NCBI RefSeq assembly: GCF_019448115.1
Contig: NZ_JAGFNY010000019.1
Location: 1 to 37,370, forward strand
Reading direction: 5' to 3'
Source of the DNA: Succinivibrio faecicola
GTDB taxonomy: Bacteria; Pseudomonadota; Gammaproteobacteria; Enterobacterales; Succinivibrionaceae
DNA: 37,370 nucleotides
Position numbers and translations under genes: made by a program. Below are positions 19,701 to 25,712 of this stretch, one piece after another. Under the pieces are notes generated by a model. The model had not been told where the DNA came from. It did not search any database and was given only the letters and a program-made list of their open reading frames with translations. The stretch's first letter is position 1. Each line of letters starts with the position of its first letter.

Positions 19701-20776
19701 GATGGCCATACAAATGATTCTGACAGAGAACTTACAGCTGATGATGAACCGTTAAAATCAAAGACTGCCTTTTGAAACTGCACCTTACTGTCAAAGTTGC
19801 CCTTGTAAAGATTTTCAACAGCATTTAGATCTCTTATTTCAAGCTGTGGATTTGATTTTAAATCGCATGATGATGAATCATCATCCTCTACAAGAAAACC
19901 AAGTGATCTTGTATTACCAATATCAAGAATAAGGCTTACTGGAGTTGGAGTATTTGTAGACTTTTCAGAAAAAGGCATAAGCTTTATGTCATTTGGTCTA
20001 ACAAAATGCTCTAAAAAGGCTATAAGATTGAGATAGTGTTTTTCATAGAATCTTTTATCTATCCAGTCTTTCTTTAAACGCTCTTTACCTTTCTTAAAGT
20101 ATGTCTTGTCAAAAAGCTTGTCATAGACGCTCTTTGCCCACTCTTCAACAAAGGATGTACCATCAGAGCTTCCAAGAAGCATTGCAGTAGCTTCTATGCC
20201 ACCTCTGAAAGTAAAGACATCATTGATCTGCTGCTCTGATGGAACACATTTAAATGGATCATCATGATCAATAACATTTGTATCAAAGGCAAATGTCACA
20301 TGATATTCACCACCATTTTCTCTTTTCTTTACATCAGATTTGTTAATGATTCTTGCTCTTGCCCAGTTAACAGGAGTGTCATTTTTATTCTTGCAAAAAT
20401 AAGGAATAGGGAACCATACACCATTGTACAGATGAAGTGAGTCAAGCATTGAAACACCAGTATCACTCCTATCTTCAGATCTATACTCTGAGCCAATAGT
20501 AATTGCCGTTTCAAAATCATCAACTCTTAAACATTCATTGATCTTATCCTCTCTGAATCGTGCATAGTGATCGGCGTATTTTGGATGCTTTACAAACTGA
20601 CCTTTTACGATATGTTTTGGATAAATATCTTTATCGTCTGATTCAAAATCAATTAATCCATCAAACTCAAAATCAATAAACTGAATACCTGAATTTGCAA
20701 CAAGTTTTATTGTTTTATTCTCTTCGTCTTTACTTGTTTTAATACTTTTTACTATATCTACAAAAACATCAGCCAT
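16763..20776 (-). CDS. srfB: SrfB family, actin/Hsp70-fold ATPase
   Basis: A 1337-aa protein, first gene of the operon. The family (PF07520) is recognised from VANSGIQFIDFEF (26-38), VWFPIPYF, HVTFAFDT, SFVWPSLVRVGREA and ISPKRYLW. The actin/Hsp70 nucleotide-binding signature is complete: phosphate-1 LDIGNTRSLGFLVED (284-298), phosphate-2 TIDIGGGTTDLVITD (about 635-649) and adenosine motif LLLTGRASKLPG (about 855-866). The C-terminal 350 residues are partly coiled coil and Ala/Lys-rich, then a beta-rich end. SrfB proteins I recall are near 1000 aa, so this one is clearly larger. I start at the ATG at 20774-20776 because it gives the family N-terminus and has GGAG upstream; the frame extends to 20833. 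It is probably a nucleotide-switched chaperone or filament-like partner of SrfC, which is inference. Confidence 0.94.
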   Translation of the reverse strand: MADVFVDIVKSIKTSKDEENKTIKLVANSGIQFIDFEFDGLIDFESDDKDIYPKHIVKGQFVKHPKYADHYARFREDKINECLRVDDFETAITIGSEYRSEDRSDTGVSMLDSLHLYNGVWFPIPYFCKNKNDTPVNWARARIINKSDVKKRENGGEYHVTFAFDTNVIDHDDPFKCVPSEQQINDVFTFRGGIEATAMLLGSSDGTSFVEEWAKSVYDKLFDKTYFKKGKERLKKDWIDKRFYEKHYLNLIAFLEHFVRPNDIKLMPFSEKSTNTPTPVSLILDIGNTRSLGFLVEDDDSSSCDLKSNPQLEIRDLNAVENLYKGNFDSKVQFQKAVFDFNGSSSAVSSLSESFVWPSLVRVGREAVNLAANAKGNEGRTGLISPKRYLWQLEHKDPDHVEEWSFNSNYYQIPMYCQKEEDTDSYEEKLYSVETFEKTAVYAPVSEYLNSSGDALFADTSNNSDDSHMKALYTGKSMMTFMLVEVILQAQMQINSYHYRHRKQKEDSPRFLKSIVLTTPPAMSDLEKEVFRSCVYQALGIVWKARGFDKTPAREFSFRTKAQQMFPMPPEVKLDFSETMAGQLVYFYNETQRVFNGNALDFISHIRRDDADGRYNEYAPLDFAKKRADYKTARIATIDIGGGTTDLVITDYSVPYRVYADMENKELGSTEVSNQQGIVQIREVLKDGNKVAGDDLVHDIICDEIIPKLNGRFDLKNIIGSAKEAGNALSKQKRVQCVEQIFTRIAYRILGRIEQLSKAPIEITSVVTSGSISDFLKNTDECPVLDAVFDKEDNGFEVDSSVKEYVKNGLDVDDFFDTKLEFDIYRINRKLFHNSSNSLSNTLDYLNTIVNAYRCDVLLLTGRASKLPGIRRLIESKSYLSAKRIISMHSYDCSSWYPTFSLNDGKIGDPKTTVVVGAAIGYIKTSNVNNLINFRINPKYMQAPSAARYMGAVDNKSKLEKESVKFRFKTNAQMAVYGDKQSGREPTIDITDKDAVTKKYTGEDANLIKLINLKDEVFSRQFTAKPPVVLGYRQFAEEEFTANPLYSIELVTSVKQLSSITDNKKLFAPEYSQIRFDEQGYQSLKDNFISKLINPLSKKADEKYISAKNSVDALSSQYAQAKEFAMSSSLKTQETYLDVSNPFYEAAMDFISMAKNAGNNAQSQIKQTGFMAKLTNAHSKAQSAFDAAYDEFVKANESLLDDKLASLYSDLKNDIAYQLSRELSSILGESNYAKKEDEKQDLDKITNEVNAHAKVFKFKITLDENPINNESAVGRSIDFVYKELDEENKPVLNLLKIDEAEIVDSDFTGNARDYVTIKLMTVTFDDDYWNNSGLLLK

Positions 20777-20981
20777 AAATCTGCTCCGAAATAGGCATAA
20801 AATATATACAAATACTGTACGATTGTAACGCAAATCACTTATAAATAATTATGTTATAAAAAAAAGTATAACAAATAAAAGTCAAATCTTATTAAAACGA
20901 GAGCTAGGATACGAAGAATGTGAGAAAAGTTTTGAAATATAATGTTTGACGTGTTTTGGAAAAACTAGTGGTTCAGAAATG
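20777..20981 (-). promoter_or_regulatory. Leader/promoter region of the srf operon
   Basis: About 200 very AT-rich bases separate the tRNA-cluster terminator from srfB. The ten-gene operon must start here or be read through from the tRNAs. A TTGACT hexamer is present on the minus strand (20880-20885), followed by several TATAAT-like sequences, but none at an ideal 16-18-nt spacing, so I do not assign a precise promoter. Confidence 0.45.
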
Positions 20982-21004
20982 AAAAAAGCAACTTTACGTT
21001 GCTT
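20982..21004 (-). terminator. Rho-independent terminator of the tRNA cluster
   Basis: AAGCAAC (20986-20992) pairs with GTTGCTT (20998-21004), 5-nt loop. On the minus strand the stem runs straight into a run of T (20982-20987). It begins 3 nt after the tRNA-Val gene and would insulate the srf operon from tRNA transcription. Confidence 0.85.
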
Positions 21005-21006
21005 CG

Positions 21007-21084
21007 TGGTGGATGCTATAGGACTCGAACCTATGACCCTCTGCTTGTAAGGCAGATGCTCTAACCAGACTGAGCTAAGCATCC
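21007..21084 (-). tRNA. tRNA-Val(TAC)
   Basis: A 78-nt gene including encoded CCA. The acceptor GGATGCT pairs with AGCATCC, the anticodon loop is CTTACAA with anticodon TAC, and the T-loop is TTCGAGT. It is the last gene of a four-tRNA transcript. Confidence 0.95.
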
Positions 21085-21089
21085 AGGGA

Positions 21090-21165
21090 TGGTGGGTCGT
21101 GAGGGGGTCGAACCCGCGACCAACGGATTAAGAGTCCGCTGCTCTACCAACTGAGCTAACGACCC
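21090..21165 (-). tRNA. tRNA-Lys(CTT), copy 2
   Basis: A 76-nt gene including CCA. The acceptor GGGTCGT pairs with ACGACCC, and the anticodon loop is CTCTTAA. It is identical to the neighbouring copy at 21192-21267 except for one T-loop base (purine 57 is G here, A there). Confidence 0.95.
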
Positions 21166-21191
21166 ATCCAGGATCTTTGATTTTGACTACG

Positions 21192-21267
21192 TGGTGGGTC
21201 GTGAGGGGGTTGAACCCGCGACCAACGGATTAAGAGTCCGCTGCTCTACCAACTGAGCTAACGACCC
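21192..21267 (-). tRNA. tRNA-Lys(CTT), copy 1
   Basis: A 76-nt gene including CCA, anticodon CTT, acceptor GGGTCGT/ACGACCC. It is a near-identical tandem copy of the gene at 21090-21165. Confidence 0.95.
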
Positions 21268-21288
21268 AGCGTATTCAAATCTTTTGCA

Positions 21289-21364
21289 TGGTGGGTTGTG
21301 AGAGATTCGAACTCTCGACCAACGGATTAAAAGTCCGCTGCTCTACCGACTGAGCTAACGACCC
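21289..21364 (-). tRNA. tRNA-Lys(TTT)
   Basis: A 76-nt gene including CCA, anticodon loop CTTTTAA, first gene of the cluster. The acceptor stem is GGGTCGT against ACAACCC, leaving a C5-A68 mismatch that the two CTT copies do not have. The T-stem differs as well (GAGAG/CTCTC). Confidence 0.95.
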
Positions 21365-21403
21365 AACCTTGCAATCGTTTTGTTGATTAACTCAACGCGG
21401 ACT

Positions 21404-21431
21404 ATTTTACTAAAATTTTGTTATGTTGCAA
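21404..21431 (-). promoter_or_regulatory. Sigma-70 promoter of the tRNA cluster
   Basis: On the minus strand, -35 TTGCAA (21426-21431) and -10 TAAAAT (21404-21409) are separated by 16 nt. A GC-rich segment (GTCCGCG) follows near the expected start site, a discriminator typical of growth-rate-controlled stable-RNA promoters. It lies about 40 nt upstream of tRNA-Lys(TTT). Confidence 0.8.
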
Positions 21432-21522
21432 GCATTTTTTTTATTTTTTTTAATTTAATTTTACAAAGCCGATATATAAGCCATTTATATTTTTGCTTGC
21501 CTGAACATAATTATTTCTACTT

Positions 21523-22344
21523 CTACTTTAAGCTCTCAAGTTCTTTTTTAGCAAGGGTGCTTGAGCTTGAAGTTGGATATGTTTTTATTAAAACTTCAAA
21601 GAATCTTTTTGCCTTTGCATTATCTCCAAGAGCCTTTGATGTTATTCCAAGTTTATATAAAGCATCAGCTCTCTTTGCAGTACCTTTGAATTTTGCGGTA
21701 TTTAAAAAGCTGATCCTTGCATCCTGGTATTTATTCTGCTTGTACTGAATCTGACCTAACCAGTACCATGCATTTGGTGTCAAGGTGTTGTTTTTGTACT
21801 TTTCAACATAATTTGAAAACAGCATTGCAGACTTATCAAACTGACCTTTATTTAAAAGTGCATAAGCTTCGTTATAAAGTTTCTTAGCACTATCATCAGC
21901 CTTATCTAAACCATCAGATGATGGTGATTCAGCCTTTTGTGTTTTTACATCGGCTGTTTTTGCAGTTTCTACTTTTTTTGCAGCTGCACTGCCAAAACCT
22001 GATGTTCTTTCAAATGGAATTTCTTTTGTCTCTCCATTTTCAACAAACTTGGATTGTTCTTTTGCAGTTTGTGTATCAGAAACATCATTGTTTTGTGCAG
22101 GTGCTGAATTTAACTTTTCTATCTGTGCTCTTAATGATGAATTTTCTGTCTCAAGCTGTTTGATTTTGTAGTTAAGCTCATCAATCTGACCGTCTTTTGC
22201 AGCAAGCTTATCTTCTAAGTCTGATATCTGATTTTGCATATTCAGAAGACTCTTGTGCATTGCCATATCATTGTCAGTTGCAAATGACTGATTTAATGTA
22301 AATAAAAGCACTGCTGCCAGTATATTTTTTGCAATAATCTTCAC
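21523..22344 (-). CDS. cpoB: Cell division coordinator CpoB (YbgF)
   Basis: A 273-aa periplasmic protein. I use the GTG at 22342-22344: it is 7 nt after AAGGA and gives a clean signal peptide (MKIIAKNILAAVLLFTLNQSFA). The frame extends to 22383 but that would run through the terminator hairpin. After cleavage comes a coiled coil (about 25-75), a Lys/Ser/Asp-rich linker, and C-terminal TPR repeats (AYALLNKGQFDKSAMLF, then AWYWLGQIQYKQNKYQDA and ALYKLGITSKALGDNAKAKR). CpoB interacts with TolA and links Tol-Pal constriction to PBP1B-dependent peptidoglycan synthesis. It is the last gene of the tol-pal cluster and is separated from pal by a strong hairpin, so its expression may be lower. Confidence 0.93.
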   Translation of the reverse strand: MKIIAKNILAAVLLFTLNQSFATDNDMAMHKSLLNMQNQISDLEDKLAAKDGQIDELNYKIKQLETENSSLRAQIEKLNSAPAQNNDVSDTQTAKEQSKFVENGETKEIPFERTSGFGSAAAKKVETAKTADVKTQKAESPSSDGLDKADDSAKKLYNEAYALLNKGQFDKSAMLFSNYVEKYKNNTLTPNAWYWLGQIQYKQNKYQDARISFLNTAKFKGTAKRADALYKLGITSKALGDNAKAKRFFEVLIKTYPTSSSSTLAKKELESLK

Positions 22345-22361
22345 TTTTACATCCTTATCAT

Positions 22362-22397
22362 TAAAAAAGGGGTATGAAAACAAAAATTCATACCCCT
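22362..22397 (-). terminator. Strong terminator hairpin between pal and cpoB
   Basis: AGGGGTATGAA (22368-22378) pairs perfectly with TTCATACCCCT (22387-22397), 8-nt loop, followed on the minus strand by six T. It starts 22 nt after the pal stop and ends just ahead of the cpoB ribosome-binding site, leaving no room for a separate promoter. Confidence 0.85.
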
Positions 22398-22418
22398 CAT
22401 TATACAGATTTTAACTAA

Positions 22419-22937
22419 TTAGTAGTTTAAAACTGCACGACGATTCTTTGACCAAGCAGCCTCATTGTGACCGTCTACATCAGGCTTTTCTTCACCATAG
22501 CTTACAATTGAAAGCTGGTTTACATCAACGCCAAGATTCTGCATATAACGGGCAACGCTGCGTGCACGTCTCTCACCTAAAGCGATATTGTACTCAGGAG
22601 TACCACGCTCATCAGTATGACCTTCAACGATTAAACGTGCATCTGGATTGCTCTTTAGGTACTGTGCATGAGACTGCATAATACCTAAATACTGATCCTG
22701 AATATTCTCAGAATTGTAAGCAAAGTAAATTGTGTTGTTTTCCTTAAGCTCAGCTGGGCCATTGAAGGTTTCCTGAGCATTTGGATCACCAACGGTTAGT
22801 GCACCATCAGCATCAAGACCTACATCAACTGCAGAGCCATCCTCTACTAAAGCGGTCTGATCAGCATCTGATGAACATGCATTCAATGCGAAAACTGAAG
22901 CAACGCAAAACAGCATAGCTAGATATTTTTTAAACAT
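22419..22937 (-). CDS. pal: Peptidoglycan-associated lipoprotein Pal
   Basis: A 172-aa outer-membrane lipoprotein. The signal peptide ends in lipobox LNAC (Cys21). After a short acidic linker, residues about 65-172 form the OmpA-C domain that binds diaminopimelate in peptidoglycan, with TIYFAYNS, IVEGHTDERGTPEYNIALG and RRARSVARYM all intact. Length matches E. coli Pal (173 aa). It starts 23 nt after tolB and is followed by the terminator at 22362-22397. It forms the outer-membrane end of the Tol-Pal machine with TolB and TolA. Confidence 0.97.
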   Translation of the reverse strand: MFKKYLAMLFCVASVFALNACSSDADQTALVEDGSAVDVGLDADGALTVGDPNAQETFNGPAELKENNTIYFAYNSENIQDQYLGIMQSHAQYLKSNPDARLIVEGHTDERGTPEYNIALGERRARSVARYMQNLGVDVNQLSIVSYGEEKPDVDGHNEAAWSKNRRAVLNY

Positions 22938-22960
22938 ATTCGTTTCCTTATTTAGATTGA

Positions 22961-24247
22961 TTATTTACTTAACAATGGGCCCCATGCAGGTGAACTGATT
23001 TCCCCTGCACTTGATGGAAGATTAGCCTTGAATCTACCATCTGATGAAACTAAAGCAAGACCTTTTCTTCCCTGATAAACTGTTGAATATATTACCATAC
23101 TTCCATTTGGAGCTACACTTGGTGATTCATCAAGTGTTGAAGTTGTTAACATATAAATACTGCCATCAGCATCCACACGAGCAACTCTAAAGCCATTTAC
23201 CTGTGTGATTACTACAAGAGAGTTAGTACCAGGGATCTGCTTGGCTGACAGATTTCTTGCACCCTGATAGGTCACTCTTTCAACCTTGCCTGAAACCAGA
23301 TCCTTTTTATAAATCTGAGCCTTGCCACCTCTTTCTGATGTAAAGAAAAGTGCCTTACTGTCAGCTGACCATGTAGGCTCTGTATCGATAGCACGATTTG
23401 CTGTTACCTGAACAAATCTACCCTGAGCCAAATCAAAATAGAAGATATCAGGCTGACCGTTCTTTGATAATGTCATAGCAATCTTGGTACCATCAGGTGA
23501 CCATGAAGGAGAGCTGTTTAAACCTGAAAATTCAGCTAAGATCTTTCTTTTCTTGGTCACAATATCCTGAACAAAGATTGCTGATTTGCGCTTTTCAAAA
23601 CTTACATAGGCAATTCTCTTGCCATCAGGTGACCATGCAGGAGTCATGATAGGCTGAGTAGATTTAACAACTGCAACCTCATTGTATCCATCATAATCAG
23701 CAGTCATCAGCTGATATGGGAACTTGGAATTTCTTTTCTGCACAATGTAGGCAATTCGTGTTCTAAAACAGCCTCTCTGACCTGTAACAGCCTCATAGAT
23801 TCTGTCAGATACTCTGTGAGATGCCTGTCGCATAGTAGCAAGAGATGTTCTACCGCCAAAATGAGCAAGTACCTTACCCTTGTTTGCACCCTGAAGGCCT
23901 ACCAACTGGAATTCAATGTTGTAAATATTGTTGCCTAAAGACTTAACAATACCGCCAACAACAAACTCAGCTGAACTTAATGCAGCCTTTTCAACATCTA
24001 TCGAACCATTAACGACGCCACCTTGAGGAAGATTGTTTCTTGATAAAGGAGCAAACTTACCAGAGCGCATTAAATCAGCAGCAACAACAGATGCTACATC
24101 GAACTTTACATTAGGATCCTGAGCGAACTGATACACAGCAATTCTGTGACCTTCATTGATACCACCTGTAATTTCAATTTTAAGTTCAGCATTTGCAGAG
24201 CCTATAAATGCAAGCGCTGCAAAAGCCATTATCAATCTTCTAAACAT
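22961..24247 (-). CDS. tolB: Tol-Pal system protein TolB
   Basis: A 428-aa periplasmic protein. The signal peptide ends GSANA (about residue 20). An N-terminal domain (about 21-160) opens with LKIEITGGINEGHRIAVYQF, and a six-bladed beta-propeller follows with repeated blade signatures PAWSPDGKRIAYVS, PSWSPDGTKIAMTLS, PTWSADSKALFFTSE and APNGSMVIYSTV. Length is as in E. coli (430 aa). The ATG has an AAGGGAG site. TolB binds Pal and is released or recruited through TolA during constriction. Confidence 0.97.
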   Translation of the reverse strand: MFRRLIMAFAALAFIGSANAELKIEITGGINEGHRIAVYQFAQDPNVKFDVASVVAADLMRSGKFAPLSRNNLPQGGVVNGSIDVEKAALSSAEFVVGGIVKSLGNNIYNIEFQLVGLQGANKGKVLAHFGGRTSLATMRQASHRVSDRIYEAVTGQRGCFRTRIAYIVQKRNSKFPYQLMTADYDGYNEVAVVKSTQPIMTPAWSPDGKRIAYVSFEKRKSAIFVQDIVTKKRKILAEFSGLNSSPSWSPDGTKIAMTLSKNGQPDIFYFDLAQGRFVQVTANRAIDTEPTWSADSKALFFTSERGGKAQIYKKDLVSGKVERVTYQGARNLSAKQIPGTNSLVVITQVNGFRVARVDADGSIYMLTTSTLDESPSVAPNGSMVIYSTVYQGRKGLALVSSDGRFKANLPSSAGEISSPAWGPLLSK

Positions 24248-24288
24248 TAAAAAAACACTCCCTTATTTATAATAAAACCATTATTTCA

Positions 24289-25272
24289 TCAAAGCTTAGG
24301 TGTCATTGATATCTTGATGTTTGAACACTCAGGACATGTTGCAGGAGGTCTTGGGAACATTCCCACCTGTCTTATTGCCTCTAAAGCTGATGAACAGACC
24401 TTTTCATCACCCTGACAGCTTTGAGCTGCCACCATACCGTCATTAGAAACCTTTATAGAGACTACAACTCTCTTACCGTTCATTGATGGATCAATACGCC
24501 AGTTCTGTTCAATAAGGCCACGAACCTTATCGCCATAACCGCCGTCACCACCACCGCCAGCAGAGCCCAGGCCCTGACCTGATTTTTCATCGCCATCTTC
24601 AGTGCCTAAAATATCATCCTCTAAAGATTCAGCTTCAGCCATTGCTTTCTTTTTCATGGCATCTGCTTTTGCCTTAGCTTGAGCTTTCTTCTTTTCTTCG
24701 AGTTTTTTCTTTTCTTCTAGCTTTTTCTTCTCTTCAAGCTTCTTCTTTTCTTCTAGCTTTTTCTTCTCTTCAAGCTTCTTCTTTTCTTCTAGCTTTTTCT
24801 TCTCTTCAAGCTTCTTCTTTTCCTCTAGCTTTTTCTTCTCTTCAAGTTTCTTCTTTTCTTCTAACTTTTTCTTCTCTTCTTCAAGTTTTTTCTTTTTCTC
24901 TTCCTCGAGTTTCTTCTTTCTCTCTTCTTCTAGCTTTTTCTTTTTTAAAGCAAGCTCAGCTTGTTTTTGCTCCTCTAAAGCCTTGAGTTTTTTCATGCTC
25001 TCTTCAAGCTGCTTTTGCTCTTGCTGCTGCTTTAATTTCTGCTGTTCAAGTTCTGCCTGTTGTTTATCCTCAACAGGTAGCTCAACTTTCTTTTGTTTAG
25101 CACCTGAAGGTTTGCCCTTTGCAGGAGGAACAAAAGTTGCGTGCATAAGATCGCCATTTCCCATATTTGGTTTTGATGGCTTATCTAATGATACTCTCAC
25201 TAGGAGAACTGCGATTATGATTGCATGGACTATCAGTGCAAAAATAAACGCAACTTTCATGTTGATTTTCAT
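24289..25272 (-). CDS. tolA: Tol-Pal system protein TolA
   Basis: A 327-aa inner-membrane protein. One N-terminal transmembrane helix (about 8-26) is followed by a Pro/Lys/Gln-rich start of domain II, then a very regular KKKLEE stalk (about 110-195), an Ala-rich end, a Gly-rich hinge (GSAGGGGDGGYGDK) and a compact C-terminal domain (YGDKVRGLIEQNWRID to the end) with the Cys pairs seen in TolA-III. It is shorter than E. coli TolA (421 aa). The stalk is built of near-identical 18-nt units. It links the TolQR motor to TolB-Pal and CpoB. Confidence 0.95.
   Translation of the reverse strand: MKINMKVAFIFALIVHAIIIAVLLVRVSLDKPSKPNMGNGDLMHATFVPPAKGKPSGAKQKKVELPVEDKQQAELEQQKLKQQQEQKQLEESMKKLKALEEQKQAELALKKKKLEEERKKKLEEEKKKKLEEEKKKLEEKKKLEEKKKLEEKKKLEEKKKLEEKKKLEEKKKLEEKKKLEEKKKLEEKKKLEEKKKAQAKAKADAMKKKAMAEAESLEDDILGTEDGDEKSGQGLGSAGGGGDGGYGDKVRGLIEQNWRIDPSMNGKRVVVSIKVSNDGMVAAQSCQGDEKVCSSALEAIRQVGMFPRPPATCPECSNIKISMTPKL
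24686..24878. repeat. Tandem 18-nt repeats with 36-bp higher-order period in tolA
   Basis: Units encoding LEEKKK alternate between two synonymous spellings (Leu as CTA/TTA-type or CTT-type), producing an exact 36-bp period with matching CTAG-containing units at 24715, 24751, 24787 and 24823. Such arrays expand and contract in frame. Confidence 0.85.
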
Positions 25273-25275
25273 TTT

Positions 25276-25704
25276 TTACTCAATCGGATCTGTTACCAAA
25301 CCAACGCTTTTAACACCGCCGTTTTTAAGAGCGTTCATAAGCATGATTACGTTATTGTATGCAACCTGAGCATCACCCTGAACAACCACTGGTCTTGATG
25401 GATCCTTTTGTAGCTGTTCTGATACATATGCTGTAAGAGAATCAAGATTATCCATCTTCACAGCATTTGAATCGATACTTACAAAAAACTGACCTGCCTT
25501 ATCAACAGTTGCAATAATAGGAGTCTGCTGATCCTGATTCATTGTTTCTGCCTGTGCCTTTGGCAAATCAACTGTTACGCCCTGCATAACAACAGGTGCT
25601 GTTGCAATAAAGATAACCAAAAGCACCAGCATAACATCAATGTATGGAACAACATTGATTTCTGCCTTTGCTCTTGATTTCATTCTTGAACGTGCTGACT
25701 GCAT
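25276..25704 (-). CDS. tolR: Tol-Pal system protein TolR
   Basis: A 142-aa ExbD/TolR-family protein. The N-terminal transmembrane helix contains INVVPYIDVMLVLLVIFI with the proton-pathway Asp at position 23, as in E. coli. The periplasmic domain follows, with VTVDLPKA and the C-terminal YNNVIMLMNALKNGGVKSVGLVT helix. It pairs with TolQ as the proton-motive-force stator. The ATG follows an AGAGGT site and lies 8 nt after the tolQ stop. Confidence 0.97.
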   Translation of the reverse strand: MQSARSRMKSRAKAEINVVPYIDVMLVLLVIFIATAPVVMQGVTVDLPKAQAETMNQDQQTPIIATVDKAGQFFVSIDSNAVKMDNLDSLTAYVSEQLQKDPSRPVVVQGDAQVAYNNVIMLMNALKNGGVKSVGLVTDPIE

Positions 25705-25712
25705 ATTAACCT

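Noticed and set aside
16763-20776. Reading SrfB as DnaK or FtsA
   Set aside because: The nucleotide motifs are of the same superfamily, but the N-terminal family blocks and size fit SrfB, and the linkage to SrfC is decisive.
20882-21082. 66-aa minus-strand open frame
   Set aside because: It runs through the tRNA-Val gene and its terminator; the coding appearance is an artefact of tRNA sequence.
24686-24878. Regular repeat array resembling a CRISPR by periodicity
   Set aside because: Units are contiguous, 18/36 bp, with no unique spacers, and encode the TolA helix.
24983-25369. 128-aa plus-strand open frame rich in Cys, Phe and Ser
   Set aside because: It is the antisense of the tolA coiled-coil and tolR coding sequence; its composition is the mirror of Lys/Glu/Gln-rich codons.
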